A stretch of 64,000 nucleotides of DNA, from the NCBI GenBank assembly GCA_944391115.1, contig CALXSJ010000009.1, positions 1-64,000 of the forward strand, in the 5' to 3' direction. Within the stretch, counting starts at the first letter, position 1. Every line of letters starts with the position of its first letter. Under the pieces are notes generated by a model. It was not told where the DNA came from and ran no database searches. It saw only the letters and a program-made list of their open reading frames with translations. Position numbers and translations under genes: made by a program. Shown here one piece after another: positions 35,332 to 43,906 of this stretch. Origin of the DNA: an uncultured Victivallales bacterium. GTDB taxonomy: Bacteria > Verrucomicrobiota > Lentisphaeria > Victivallales > UBA1829.

Positions 35332-38220
35332 ATGAAACGGATTTTCACGGCATTGGTCGCAATCCTGGCATCCGCTCTGTTTGCGGACGGATTGCCGCGC
35401 GTCACGCAGACAGACGGGAAAACGGAAAAAATCACAGCCTTTGAGGTCGTTGTCCCGAAAGAGATTCCGCTGCTGAAATTCGCGGCGAGGGAACTCTCCA
35501 CTTATCTGGGAAAAGTGACCGCTTCAAAGGTTCCCGTTCTCTCCCGGAAGAGCGGGAAGGCGTTTGCCGTCGTGATCGGAGACTGCGAGGAGGCGGGAAA
35601 GGCCGGACTTGAGGTGGAAAAACTTGCTCCGGAAGGTTATTTCATCGAAAGAAAAGGTTCCTGCGTCTACATCCTCGGGAAGGACGATCCGAAGAACGCT
35701 CCCGAACGGAACACCTGGCTCCAGCGCTATCCGCGCGGAACCCTCAACGGCGTCTACGACTTTCTGGAACGGTTTGCCGGCGTCCGCTTCTTCTTTCCCG
35801 GCGAAATCGGAACCGTTGCAAGAAAAAAAGGGTTTGTCGCGCTTCCGGAACGGATCCATATTGTGGAACGCCCGGACTTCATCTCGCGCATCTACAAAAC
35901 CGGAATCGGGCCCGAAAACGGCAGATGGTATGACAAACAGACGGAATACAGCGGCGTCCGCGGCGATTATCTCCATCTTCTGCGCCTGCGGATGAGCGAC
36001 AGCAGCATTCCCTACGCCCACGGTCTTGCGCACCGCAGCTATGACAAGCGTTTCGGGAAAACCCATCCCGAATATTTCGCATTGAAAACCGACGGCAGGC
36101 GCTACATTACGCGGAAGGACGGCAAATACGCCCCGCAGCTCTGCTTCACCAGCGGAATCCTGGAGGAGATCTATCAGGATGCGAAGTCCTATTTCAAAGG
36201 GGAAGGCGCGGAGGTGCGCGGCGCGTTCTCGACCTACGGAAAATTCTGGTCCTCCGCGAGCGGCGGCAAATATTTTTCCGTCATGCCGCACGACAGTCTC
36301 TACTGGTGCGCATGTCCTTCCTGCGCGAAAATCGGTTCTCCCGGCAGCATCGCCCGCGATGAAAAGAACGGGCGCGGCATCAGCGACTACCTCTGGCGTT
36401 TCACCGCCGATCTCGCCACCCGCCTCAAAAAGGAGGGTTTCCGCGATGCCAGGGTCACCCAGATGGTCTACATGCCGATGCATCTGCTTCCCTCCTTCGA
36501 TCTGCCGGACAACATCATGATCCAGATCGCGGTGACGGGGCCGGGCAGAAAAGACCAGACGGCGGACGATGAAAAGCTCCGTCAGTGGCACAGAAAACTG
36601 AATGCGAAACTGAATGTCTGGACCTATCCCGGGAAAGTGCTCGGGAGTGCAGTCTACACGGGAATTCCGCCGATGCTCGCCCGCGCAACGGGAAAATACT
36701 TCCATGACCGCGCCGACATCCTGAACGGCGTTTTCTACGAATCGGAGACGGACGAATACATCTTCTTCTACCTGAACCATTACATGCTCTGCAAAATCAC
36801 CTGGAACACCTCGCTCGACCCCGACGCGATCCTGCGCGATCATGAGGAGAAGATGTTCGGCGCGGCCGCGGAACCCATGCGGGAATTCTTCGCCGCGCTG
36901 GAAGAGCTCTGGCTCTCGGTCATCGGAAACACGGTGGACACCAATCTCGGACCCGTCCCGCAGCTGCCGGGCAAATATGTCTTCTGGAAAAACATCTATA
37001 CGGAACAGCGTCTGAAGCGCTTCCGCGAACTCTTCCGGGAGGCGGAAAAACTTGCGGCGCGCGATCCGGAATCCCTCGCCCGGGTGCGTTTCATGAAGGA
37101 GAAAATGCTCGCTCCCATTCTCGCGGAAGCGGAAAAATACAAGCTGGAACGCGAAGCCGTCGGTTCCTGGGAGTGCACGATTCCCGGAAAGGTTTATCTG
37201 CGTCCCTTCAAAAGCGAGGTTGCGGAAGTCGCGACGAAGGTGACGATGACGGATGACGGCGATGCATACCGTTTCCTCTACGAATGCGAAGAACCGCAGA
37301 TGGACCGGATCGTCCTGAAGCAGAGGGAACGAGACGCCGCACAACTGTATGCGGATTCCTGCGTCGAGCTCTTCCTGAACCCCTCCGGCGACCGGCGGAA
37401 CTATTTTCACTTCATCGTCAACGCCGCCGGCGTCCTTTACGATTCAAAAAACTTCTCCTCGGACAACAGTTCGCTCCACGATGTCAAATGGAACAGCGGC
37501 GCGGTCGTGAAAACCTCGCGGACGACGAACGGCTGGACGGCTGAAATCCGAGTTCCCAAGAATGTGCTCGGAACCATCGCGCCTTCCGGGTTTCCGGTCA
37601 ACTTCGCCCGGCACCGCGCCCTGACGGAGAAGGCCGCCGTTCCGTATTATCACTGGAATCCGCATTCGAACCGCGGATTTCATGCGATTGAAAATTTCGG
37701 CGTGATGAAGCCCGCTGCCATGAAAAAGGCGAATCTGATCCCCGGAGGAGATTTCGATGTGACGCAAACCGGTGTCCATGCGGGAAAGTGGCATCTCTGG
37801 AAAGAGGACAGAAAAGGGGGCGACAACCATGAACTGGACAAACGGATCTTCATCACCGCGGGCCGGAGCCTCCGCCTAGAAAACGTCACGGGGAAACGCA
37901 TCAACGCGGCGATTCCGCTCGACGGCGTCAAACCGGACACCCGATACCGTTTCTCGTTCTTCATCCGCACGGAAGACATCCGCCTGCTGAAGAAATCCTC
38001 GCTCGGCGCCGGTGCATTCGTTTCCGCCAACAAGGGGAAATTCCACGTGCGCGGATTCGCCCGTTACTCCGGGACGACTCCGTGGATCCGGGAATGCGCG
38101 GAATTCACCACGCCGCATCTTCTGGAGGATCGTCTCACGGTCGGGCTCTGGATCTGGAACGCGACGGGAAAAGCGTGGTTCGACGCCGTGACGCTGGAGG
38201 AGATCCCGCAGGAGAAATAA
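35332..38220 (+). CDS. Secreted DUF4838 glycosidase-like protein with carbohydrate-binding domains
   Basis: 962 aa with a signal peptide (residues 1 to about 19). Residues about 25-180 form an alpha/beta domain like that preceding GH67/GH20 barrels (FAARELSTYLGKVT, GVYDFLERFAGVRFFFPGE). Residues about 190-560 match the DUF4838 region, with HPEYFALKTDGRR, SVMPHDSLYWCACPSCAK and FYESETDEYIFFYLNHYM. Residues about 630-790 form a CBM9-like domain, and about 800-960 a CBM4/9-like domain ending IWNATGKAWFDAVTLEE. Probably a glycan-degrading enzyme at the surface or outside; catalytic residues are not known to me. Last gene of the module 2 operon. Confidence 0.8.
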   Translation: MKRIFTALVAILASALFADGLPRVTQTDGKTEKITAFEVVVPKEIPLLKFAARELSTYLGKVTASKVPVLSRKSGKAFAVVIGDCEEAGKAGLEVEKLAPEGYFIERKGSCVYILGKDDPKNAPERNTWLQRYPRGTLNGVYDFLERFAGVRFFFPGEIGTVARKKGFVALPERIHIVERPDFISRIYKTGIGPENGRWYDKQTEYSGVRGDYLHLLRLRMSDSSIPYAHGLAHRSYDKRFGKTHPEYFALKTDGRRYITRKDGKYAPQLCFTSGILEEIYQDAKSYFKGEGAEVRGAFSTYGKFWSSASGGKYFSVMPHDSLYWCACPSCAKIGSPGSIARDEKNGRGISDYLWRFTADLATRLKKEGFRDARVTQMVYMPMHLLPSFDLPDNIMIQIAVTGPGRKDQTADDEKLRQWHRKLNAKLNVWTYPGKVLGSAVYTGIPPMLARATGKYFHDRADILNGVFYESETDEYIFFYLNHYMLCKITWNTSLDPDAILRDHEEKMFGAAAEPMREFFAALEELWLSVIGNTVDTNLGPVPQLPGKYVFWKNIYTEQRLKRFRELFREAEKLAARDPESLARVRFMKEKMLAPILAEAEKYKLEREAVGSWECTIPGKVYLRPFKSEVAEVATKVTMTDDGDAYRFLYECEEPQMDRIVLKQRERDAAQLYADSCVELFLNPSGDRRNYFHFIVNAAGVLYDSKNFSSDNSSLHDVKWNSGAVVKTSRTTNGWTAEIRVPKNVLGTIAPSGFPVNFARHRALTEKAAVPYYHWNPHSNRGFHAIENFGVMKPAAMKKANLIPGGDFDVTQTGVHAGKWHLWKEDRKGGDNHELDKRIFITAGRSLRLENVTGKRINAAIPLDGVKPDTRYRFSFFIRTEDIRLLKKSSLGAGAFVSANKGKFHVRGFARYSGTTPWIRECAEFTTPHLLEDRLTVGLWIWNATGKAWFDAVTLEEIPQEK

Positions 38221-38286
38221 GCGATCTCCGCGCATCTTCCGGCGAGACGGCAGACCGGAAGCTGCGCGGAACGGAAAAAGCCCCCC

Positions 38287-39570
38287 TTATTCCTTTCCGG
38301 CGGCCCGGAACCATGCCGCAAGATTCTGTCCGATCAGCTGTTTCCCGCGATCGTTGTTATGCACGGCGTCGCGCCGGAACCAGTCCAGCGGCATGCGGGC
38401 GCGTGCAATTGCGTCACAGGGCGCGCTTGTAAGATCCCAGTATGCGGTGCGGGTCCGGCTTACGGCGCGGCGCTGATAATCCCGCTGCAGCGGTTTGAAC
38501 CCGTGAGGCAGCTGCCAGTCCTCGCTCCACGTTGTCTGTTCCGGAAACTTGCGCCATTCGTAAGAGGGCGGAGGACTCATCACCACGACTTCGCTGCCGA
38601 TCGCCCGGCACTGTTCAATCACGGCAACCAGATTCTCCTCGGGATTTTTGTTCTCCTTCGGATTCGCGTTGTTGGAAATTCCGCCGATCATGACGAGATC
38701 AGGCTTGAAATCCGCGACATACTCCTTGAAATGCGCAGGTTCCCTGTAATACCAGCATCCGGTGGAACCCCGCACGGAAATCATGAATTCCAGATCGGCA
38801 TCCGGAAAATCACGCATGACAAGCGCCTGGAAATTGGAGGTCCAGGTATCGTTGACGATACTGTCTCCCAGCATGAGAATCCGCCACTTCCGGCCGTTCC
38901 GCAGAGCTTCCTTCGTGCGGGGGAGCAGAGCGAACGCGTCCGGAGCAATCTCGAAACGGGCCTGCGGAAGCCGGGCGTAAAGGCGGTCACACCACGCGGC
39001 CGCTTCCGCGGGCGTGATTTCCCGCAATTCGATGTCTTTCACGGACACACCCTTTTTGGAAACGAAGGCGATCACGGCGCTCTCCGCTCTGCCGTCCGCG
39101 AAGAAAACCTCTTCATAGCGTTCCATCTTATCGGAAGCGTACAGTGCGCTGTTGATGTCGGGAAGCGCCCTGCCCGCACCGTCGAAGAAATCAACCCACC
39201 AGTATCCCTGCACCTGCGCGGACGCGGTGAAGGAAAGGCGGAAAAAAGCTCCTTTCCCCGTTTTTTTCCCCAGACGGATCGGCGGAGACTGAATCCGTCC
39301 GCCTTTGCTCTCATAATACCCTTCGAAAGGAATGTAAACGGTCTTCCCCTCTTCGGACGCAAGAAAGGTCCACCCTTTCTCCCCGTCGGGAATCCCCGTC
39401 ATGGAATAAGGACATTCCAATGCATACGGGGCGCATCCGCCGATTGCAGCTGCAGCAGTCATCATAAAAAGCACCTTTCGTAAATGACAAGCGTTCCACA
39501 AAAGAAGACGGGCTGCGCGGCGGCGCGCCGGCTGCCCGGAACAACAAAGTTTTATCCTGCTCAAGGACAT
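38287..39570 (-). CDS. SGNH/GDSL-type hydrolase, putative lipoprotein
   Basis: 427 aa. The N-terminus has a basic stretch, then the hydrophobic run VLFMMTAAAAIGGC, which reads as a lipoprotein signal with Cys near residue 46. A jelly-roll-like domain covers residues about 55-185. The SGNH domain follows: WRILMLGDSIVNDTW near residue 232 (nucleophile Ser), VMIGGISNNANP near residue 293 and RDAVHNNDRGKQLI near residue 404, with the Asp-x-x-His end block. A glycan or ester deacylase is likely. The start at 39570 has GAGGAG seven bases upstream; an internal start nearer the hydrophobic run is possible. Last gene of the module 3 operon, convergent with the DUF4838 gene. Confidence 0.72.
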   Translation of the reverse strand: MSLSRIKLCCSGQPARRRAARLLLWNACHLRKVLFMMTAAAAIGGCAPYALECPYSMTGIPDGEKGWTFLASEEGKTVYIPFEGYYESKGGRIQSPPIRLGKKTGKGAFFRLSFTASAQVQGYWWVDFFDGAGRALPDINSALYASDKMERYEEVFFADGRAESAVIAFVSKKGVSVKDIELREITPAEAAAWCDRLYARLPQARFEIAPDAFALLPRTKEALRNGRKWRILMLGDSIVNDTWTSNFQALVMRDFPDADLEFMISVRGSTGCWYYREPAHFKEYVADFKPDLVMIGGISNNANPKENKNPEENLVAVIEQCRAIGSEVVVMSPPPSYEWRKFPEQTTWSEDWQLPHGFKPLQRDYQRRAVSRTRTAYWDLTSAPCDAIARARMPLDWFRRDAVHNNDRGKQLIGQNLAAWFRAAGKE

Positions 39571-39652
39571 TTCACATCTCCTCTTCCTGAAAACAGGCCG
39601 AAACGGAAACTGTGGAAAACCGCAGATCCCCTCCCGGTCACCGGGTTCCAGT

Positions 39653-40372
39653 TCAATTCCGGGAGGGATTGAAAAATTCCAGAATCGGCGCGGTGTCGTC
39701 CAGACCGTGCGGATGATGGCCCCAGAGATTCCGCCGGATGATCCGGATGGAACCGCCGTTCGACTGGAAACGTTCGGCAAAAAGCTCGCAGTTGTCCGCC
39801 GGAGGCACGGACAGATCCGCCGCGCCGTAGATCAGGAGGATCGGAATTCCGACAAGCTTTTCCGTCAGGTTGACCGGCAGGCGCGGATCGTTTTCCACCC
39901 CCTGCGCGGAGGCGAGATGATAGGGTTCCTGAACCAGGTTGAAATGCGGGAAGTTCTTGAAACTGCAGACCGGCGCATCCAGATAAATGCGGTCGATTCC
40001 TTCCGGATTGGAAGCCGCATAGCGCAGCGAATAAAGACCTCCGAAACTCAATCCGATCAGCCCGGCTTTTGCGGCAAACCCCAGAGAGCGGAGAAAAGCG
40101 TGATAACGCCGGTACACGCCAAGCGCCCCGTCGCAGGCGTATCCCGGCACTTTGATGTGCACATGATGGAATCCGCGGGCAAGCAGTTCCGGGACGCCGG
40201 TGCGCTTCACAAAGGCGTCCGGCCATTCCATGCACCAGGTCCACGGCATTCCGGGCGCGGCTTTTTCCGGCTCGACCAGCCAGGCTTCATGTCCCTCGAA
40301 ATCAAAGATCCGGCGCCGGAAACCGAACCAGACATCCTCCCCGGCCTCGACACCATTCAGATTCAGACTCAT
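39653..40372 (-). CDS. Alpha/beta hydrolase (dienelactone-hydrolase or esterase type)
   Basis: 239 aa, no signal peptide. The nucleophile elbow GLSFGG is near residue 110, an Asp-bearing segment ILLIYGAADLSVPP near residue 180 and a likely catalytic His in NLWGHHPHGL near residue 218. WTWCMEWPDAF near residue 43 probably covers the oxyanion region. It starts two bases after the fucosidase stop, with GGGAGTG overlapping that stop as the ribosome site, so the pair is translationally coupled. It probably removes acyl groups from intracellular oligosaccharides, which is inferred from context. Confidence 0.72.
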   Translation of the reverse strand: MSLNLNGVEAGEDVWFGFRRRIFDFEGHEAWLVEPEKAAPGMPWTWCMEWPDAFVKRTGVPELLARGFHHVHIKVPGYACDGALGVYRRYHAFLRSLGFAAKAGLIGLSFGGLYSLRYAASNPEGIDRIYLDAPVCSFKNFPHFNLVQEPYHLASAQGVENDPRLPVNLTEKLVGIPILLIYGAADLSVPPADNCELFAERFQSNGGSIRIIRRNLWGHHPHGLDDTAPILEFFNPSRN

Positions 40373-40374
40373 TT

Positions 40375-41541
40375 TCACTCCCCTGTTGTTTTGATGGAAC
40401 AATCCGGATTCATCGGATTGCGGATTCCGAAGGGAGCCCCGTCAAGCTCCATGCGGAGGAAACGTGGCATGCCTTCAGGCGTTTTTCCAATCAGTCCGCG
40501 CAGAGTGACCGCATCTCCGCTCTGGCGGAATGCAATCTCCTCTCCCGTGTCCAGATACGTGATTTTACGGATCCGGTTGCCGATGCCGCAGATCCGCCGT
40601 TCGAGACCGTGAATCCGGATCAGGCGCAGATAAGCGACATTTCCACACGCGGTGGTAATTTCCCGGTCGTGATACTGGAAGGGATGCGGTTCAATATCGA
40701 AAAGCGCCTCCTGATTCACCCTTACCCATTTCCCGACCGTCTCGATCAGACTGCGCTGATCCTCCGGAACGGATCCGTCCGCCCGGGGACCGATATTCAG
40801 AAGCAGATTGCCGCCGTTGTGACGGTTGTTGGAAAGCATCTCCGCCACCTGACAGGGCGTTTTGTCAACCGGAGAATCCTTGCAGTATCCCCAGCCGCCG
40901 CTCTGCAGGCTGTAGCAGGACTCCCAGATGCCGTTCGGATCGCCGTTGGCATGGCCTTCGCAGGATTTCAAATCCGTATCCTCCCCGCAGCGGCTGACAA
41001 GCATTTCCGGCTGGAGAGCCCGGATCTCCCGGTGCAGTTCACGGAGACGCCAGGTCCCGGGCGGCGGACATCCGTCATAAAAGAGATAATCGATCTTCCC
41101 GTAACCGGTCATGAGTTCCCGGATCCGCCGGTGGGTTCCGGACACGAAACGCTCCCAGGACTCCCGGGAAGCCGGTCCCCCGCGGTAATCGGGATCGGAC
41201 CAGTCGGCGACGGAGTAGTAGAAGCCGACGCCGAGTCCGTGTTCGCGGCACGCGCCGGCAAATTCATGCAGAATTTCCTCTCCGATGAAATACCCCTCAT
41301 GATGCCGGGTCGTGAGGACGGCATATTTCATGCCGCCGCGGACCGCCAGTTCCACCCATTTCCGGGCACAGCCCTTCTCCGGCCGGAATCCCGGCAGGGC
41401 GTCACGGTAATACTCCTTCGGATTCCTCCGTTCCAGAAACATCAGCCACTCGCCGAGTCCGTAAACGGAATACAGTCCGTAATGGATGAAGAGACCATAT
41501 CCCCAGCGGTTGAAGATTTTTTTCTTTTCCGCAATTGTCAT
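40375..41541 (-). CDS. Alpha-L-fucosidase, GH29
   Basis: 388 aa. GH29 features: FNRWGYGLFIHYGLYS at the start, KYAVLTTRHHEGY near residue 70 (substrate-site His pair), DYLFYDGCPPPGTW near residue 155 with the probable nucleophile Asp, and NRHNGGNLLLNIGPRADGSVP near residue 240. It lacks a signal peptide, so it should act in the cytoplasm or be released on lysis, unlike most neighbours. It removes alpha-linked fucose, for example from mucin or fucoidan oligosaccharides. The start at 41541 is chosen by homology; the frame is open 210 bases upstream with no family likeness and the ribosome site is weak. Confidence 0.85.
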   Translation of the reverse strand: MTIAEKKKIFNRWGYGLFIHYGLYSVYGLGEWLMFLERRNPKEYYRDALPGFRPEKGCARKWVELAVRGGMKYAVLTTRHHEGYFIGEEILHEFAGACREHGLGVGFYYSVADWSDPDYRGGPASRESWERFVSGTHRRIRELMTGYGKIDYLFYDGCPPPGTWRLRELHREIRALQPEMLVSRCGEDTDLKSCEGHANGDPNGIWESCYSLQSGGWGYCKDSPVDKTPCQVAEMLSNNRHNGGNLLLNIGPRADGSVPEDQRSLIETVGKWVRVNQEALFDIEPHPFQYHDREITTACGNVAYLRLIRIHGLERRICGIGNRIRKITYLDTGEEIAFRQSGDAVTLRGLIGKTPEGMPRFLRMELDGAPFGIRNPMNPDCSIKTTGE

Positions 41542-42019
41542 TTCAATAACCGGAATCCTTTCTTTCTGTTGATATTCCTTCCGGAGTTTCCATTCTCCGG
41601 AAAAGGAGAATTTCTTTTCATTCGGGTTCCGGAACTGCCGGAAACGCCGGATATTCCATCCGCACCTTGCGGATCCCGGATGAAAGATGAAATCAAGCCC
41701 GTCCCTCTTTGCAGCGGGAAAGCCGGAACTCTTCCGGAGATGCGGTCTCATCCATATTCAGACCGTTTCCCCGGCGGAACTCCCGACACCCCCGGGAAGC
41801 GCCATCCATCTTTCAGGACAGATTCCCGGATAAAAAGCATCGCCCTTCCCATATCCGCGGCAGACGCGGAATCCAGACGAGGAAAATTCCCGCCTCTGCC
41901 GGAAGCGCAATGCAGCGATCCCGGTTTTTCCGCGGCTGCTGATCCGGACAAAACGATGCGCCGAATCCATCACAGACGCATGAACAGCTTTTCTCTCTGC
42001 CTTTTTCCACGCCGGAAAC
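41542..42019. other. Spacer inside the module 3 operon
   Basis: No supportable gene is seen in 478 bases between the fucosidase and the secreted protein at 42020. The minus strand is open for part of it but shows no domain, signal peptide or ribosome site. A small inverted repeat ATTCTCC (41592-41598) / GGAGAAT (41605-41611) lies near the fucosidase end. It could hold a separate promoter or the worn remains of a gene. Confidence 0.5.
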
Positions 42020-42892
42020 TTATTTTTCCCGGACGAAGAGTTCCAGATTGTGAACAAACGGGGACAGCCCCGACGTTTCCGCGCGTTTCATCCGGAAGCG
42101 GAAAAAGAGATATTCCGCATCCTCCGGAACCGTCTCCCATTCCGCAAGGCGGATCTTCCGGAAGGGACCGCCGTCATAACGGTATTCCGCCGTAAAGCTT
42201 CCCCCGTTGAGTTCCGCGGCGAACTGCATTTTCCACTGTTTCAGCAGAGATGCCTTGATCCGTCTCAGCAGAACCTCCCCGCGCACGGGAATGCATGCTT
42301 CCGTGTCCGATGGCCTGACCCTCTCCGGAGCATCCGCCATCGTTTCCGGAGCGAGGATGAGGCAGTCCAGCTTCGCACCGCCGCACCACGCGTGCGGACT
42401 GGGAAAAGTCCACACATGCCGTCCTTTCTCCAGACGGTAGAGCGGCCCCTTGTGCCAGCGCCAGACGTTCGGTGTCAGGCGGATGGAATCCTCCACGGAA
42501 CGCACTTCCCCGCCGTCCATGCATTCGCCGTGCAGATAGCCGAGATCCGTCGGGAAGGACGCCCGGTACCACGCACGATATACGCCCGGATTCACGACAT
42601 CGAAGCGGAACTCCAGAAAACGGACATGAATCAGCGACACGGCATTCCCCTGTCTGTCAAGCCGGACATCCGGATAGTTGTAGTTCAGCCCGTACATCTG
42701 TTCCGCCTCGAAGAAAATTCCGTCCCCTTTCTGAATCTGGCGGCACGGCAGATAAGCCATGCCGTGCCGGTTCAGAATCATATCCCGGCTCTTCTCGACC
42801 CTCAGACGCGCACGGAACGCATCGTCCCCGGCCGTCAGGCCGGAGGAAAACGCAAACAGTGCGGAAATCAGGAGAATAATATGCATCGCCAT
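42020..42892 (-). CDS. Secreted carbohydrate-binding-like protein
   Basis: 290 aa with a signal peptide (hydrophobic IILLISALFAFSSG, cleavage near residue 22). Residues about 55-185 resemble a CBM6/CBM35-type jelly roll: GIFFEAEQMYGL at the start, FRFDVVNPGVYRAWYRASFP in the middle and HVWTFPSPHAWCGGAKLDCLIL at the end. A second beta-rich part follows. No catalytic pattern was recognised. A second ATG at 42886 has better spacing to AAGGA. It lies 14 bases after the kelch-like gene and is part of the same operon. Confidence 0.6.
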   Translation of the reverse strand: MAMHIILLISALFAFSSGLTAGDDAFRARLRVEKSRDMILNRHGMAYLPCRQIQKGDGIFFEAEQMYGLNYNYPDVRLDRQGNAVSLIHVRFLEFRFDVVNPGVYRAWYRASFPTDLGYLHGECMDGGEVRSVEDSIRLTPNVWRWHKGPLYRLEKGRHVWTFPSPHAWCGGAKLDCLILAPETMADAPERVRPSDTEACIPVRGEVLLRRIKASLLKQWKMQFAAELNGGSFTAEYRYDGGPFRKIRLAEWETVPEDAEYLFFRFRMKRAETSGLSPFVHNLELFVREK

Positions 42893-42906
42893 CTATCCTT
42901 ATTCAA

Positions 42907-43884
42907 CTATTTCAACGCGGAAAACGGGAGAAAAAACGGTTTGAGAAAGCCCGCGAATTTGTTGTCTTTTCCCCGGGGCAGAACCCCGCCGCAGAACAGC
43001 CAGCCGCCGGGAACGTCCACAACCGAAACTCCGCCGGTTTTCGGAGGACACGGCATGTTTCCGGCGACTTCCCATTCCTTGAGCTGAATCCCGTCATCCT
43101 CCTGCACGGTCTTGTAGATCCTGCCGGAGATCTCGTCAAAGTAGTAAAGCGCATTGTTGTGCACTTTCAGATATCCCTGCGCGTTATCCGGGGAGTCGAC
43201 ACGCTCCCATTTGCCCGCGGCGGAACCGTCTTCACGGAGTTTCAGGGCATACATTTTTCCGGATCCCGGCCGCCAGGTGGACCGTCCATTGGCATACAGG
43301 ACGCCGTGCCAGCATACAAGTCCGCCCTGCGCGACGGCGGTCGGATACGAAGGAAGCGTCTTCCATTCCCCCAGCTCTCCGTCCTTCAGAATCTCCGCGG
43401 AGACGAGATCGCTGCGGTTGTTTCCCCCCAGCACATAAATCCGGTTCCCATGCATCGCCGCCCGGCAGTATTTCGCGGGAAACGGCAGAGAGCGGACTTT
43501 TTTCATTCCTTCCAGCGTTCCGTCACCCCTGACGATTCCCGTCAGGATCACATCCGTCGGCTGCCAGCGCTTGTTGTTTATGGTTCCGGATCCTCCGATC
43601 AGCCAGAAGCGGCCGTCCTGCGTGACAACCGCGCCTTCCTTGGCATCATATTCCCGGAAGTCTTTGTTGGGATAAATCTTCAGGCGTTTTCCTGTCGCGC
43701 CGTTCTGGAAATCGCGCGTGCAGTAACGGCTGTCGGCCGGCATGAACATCGTCCCGTTCAGACAGACGTTCATCAGATGCGCCCCTCCGTTGTCGAATGG
43801 CATGCTCTTTGCAGGTTCGGCGGCGGGCAGAAGGGAGCCTGCGAGCGCAAGTCCCGCAGCCAGAAAAAGATTGAAGTGCTTCAT
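42907..43884 (-). CDS. Secreted kelch-like beta-propeller protein
   Basis: 325 aa with a signal peptide (MKHFNLFLAAGLALAGSLLPA). Kelch-like repeats are visible: RFWLIGGSGTINNKRW near residue 92, AAMHGNRIYVLGGNNRSDLVSA near residue 142, LVCWHGVLYANGRSTW near residue 190 and GGWLFCGGVLPRGKDN near residue 290. These form a propeller that in related proteins binds sugars or, with extra residues, acts as a sialic-acid epimerase (NanM-like) or galactose oxidase. I saw nothing that decides between them. Middle of the module 3 operon. Confidence 0.65.
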   Translation of the reverse strand: MKHFNLFLAAGLALAGSLLPAAEPAKSMPFDNGGAHLMNVCLNGTMFMPADSRYCTRDFQNGATGKRLKIYPNKDFREYDAKEGAVVTQDGRFWLIGGSGTINNKRWQPTDVILTGIVRGDGTLEGMKKVRSLPFPAKYCRAAMHGNRIYVLGGNNRSDLVSAEILKDGELGEWKTLPSYPTAVAQGGLVCWHGVLYANGRSTWRPGSGKMYALKLREDGSAAGKWERVDSPDNAQGYLKVHNNALYYFDEISGRIYKTVQEDDGIQLKEWEVAGNMPCPPKTGGVSVVDVPGGWLFCGGVLPRGKDNKFAGFLKPFFLPFSALK

Positions 43885-43906
43885 CGTGATTCCTTTCCGT
43901 ATTCAG

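Noticed and set aside
35524-37410. 628-codon minus-strand frame opposite the DUF4838 gene
   Set aside because: Shadow frame; the plus strand has clear homology to the neighbouring scar and family blocks.
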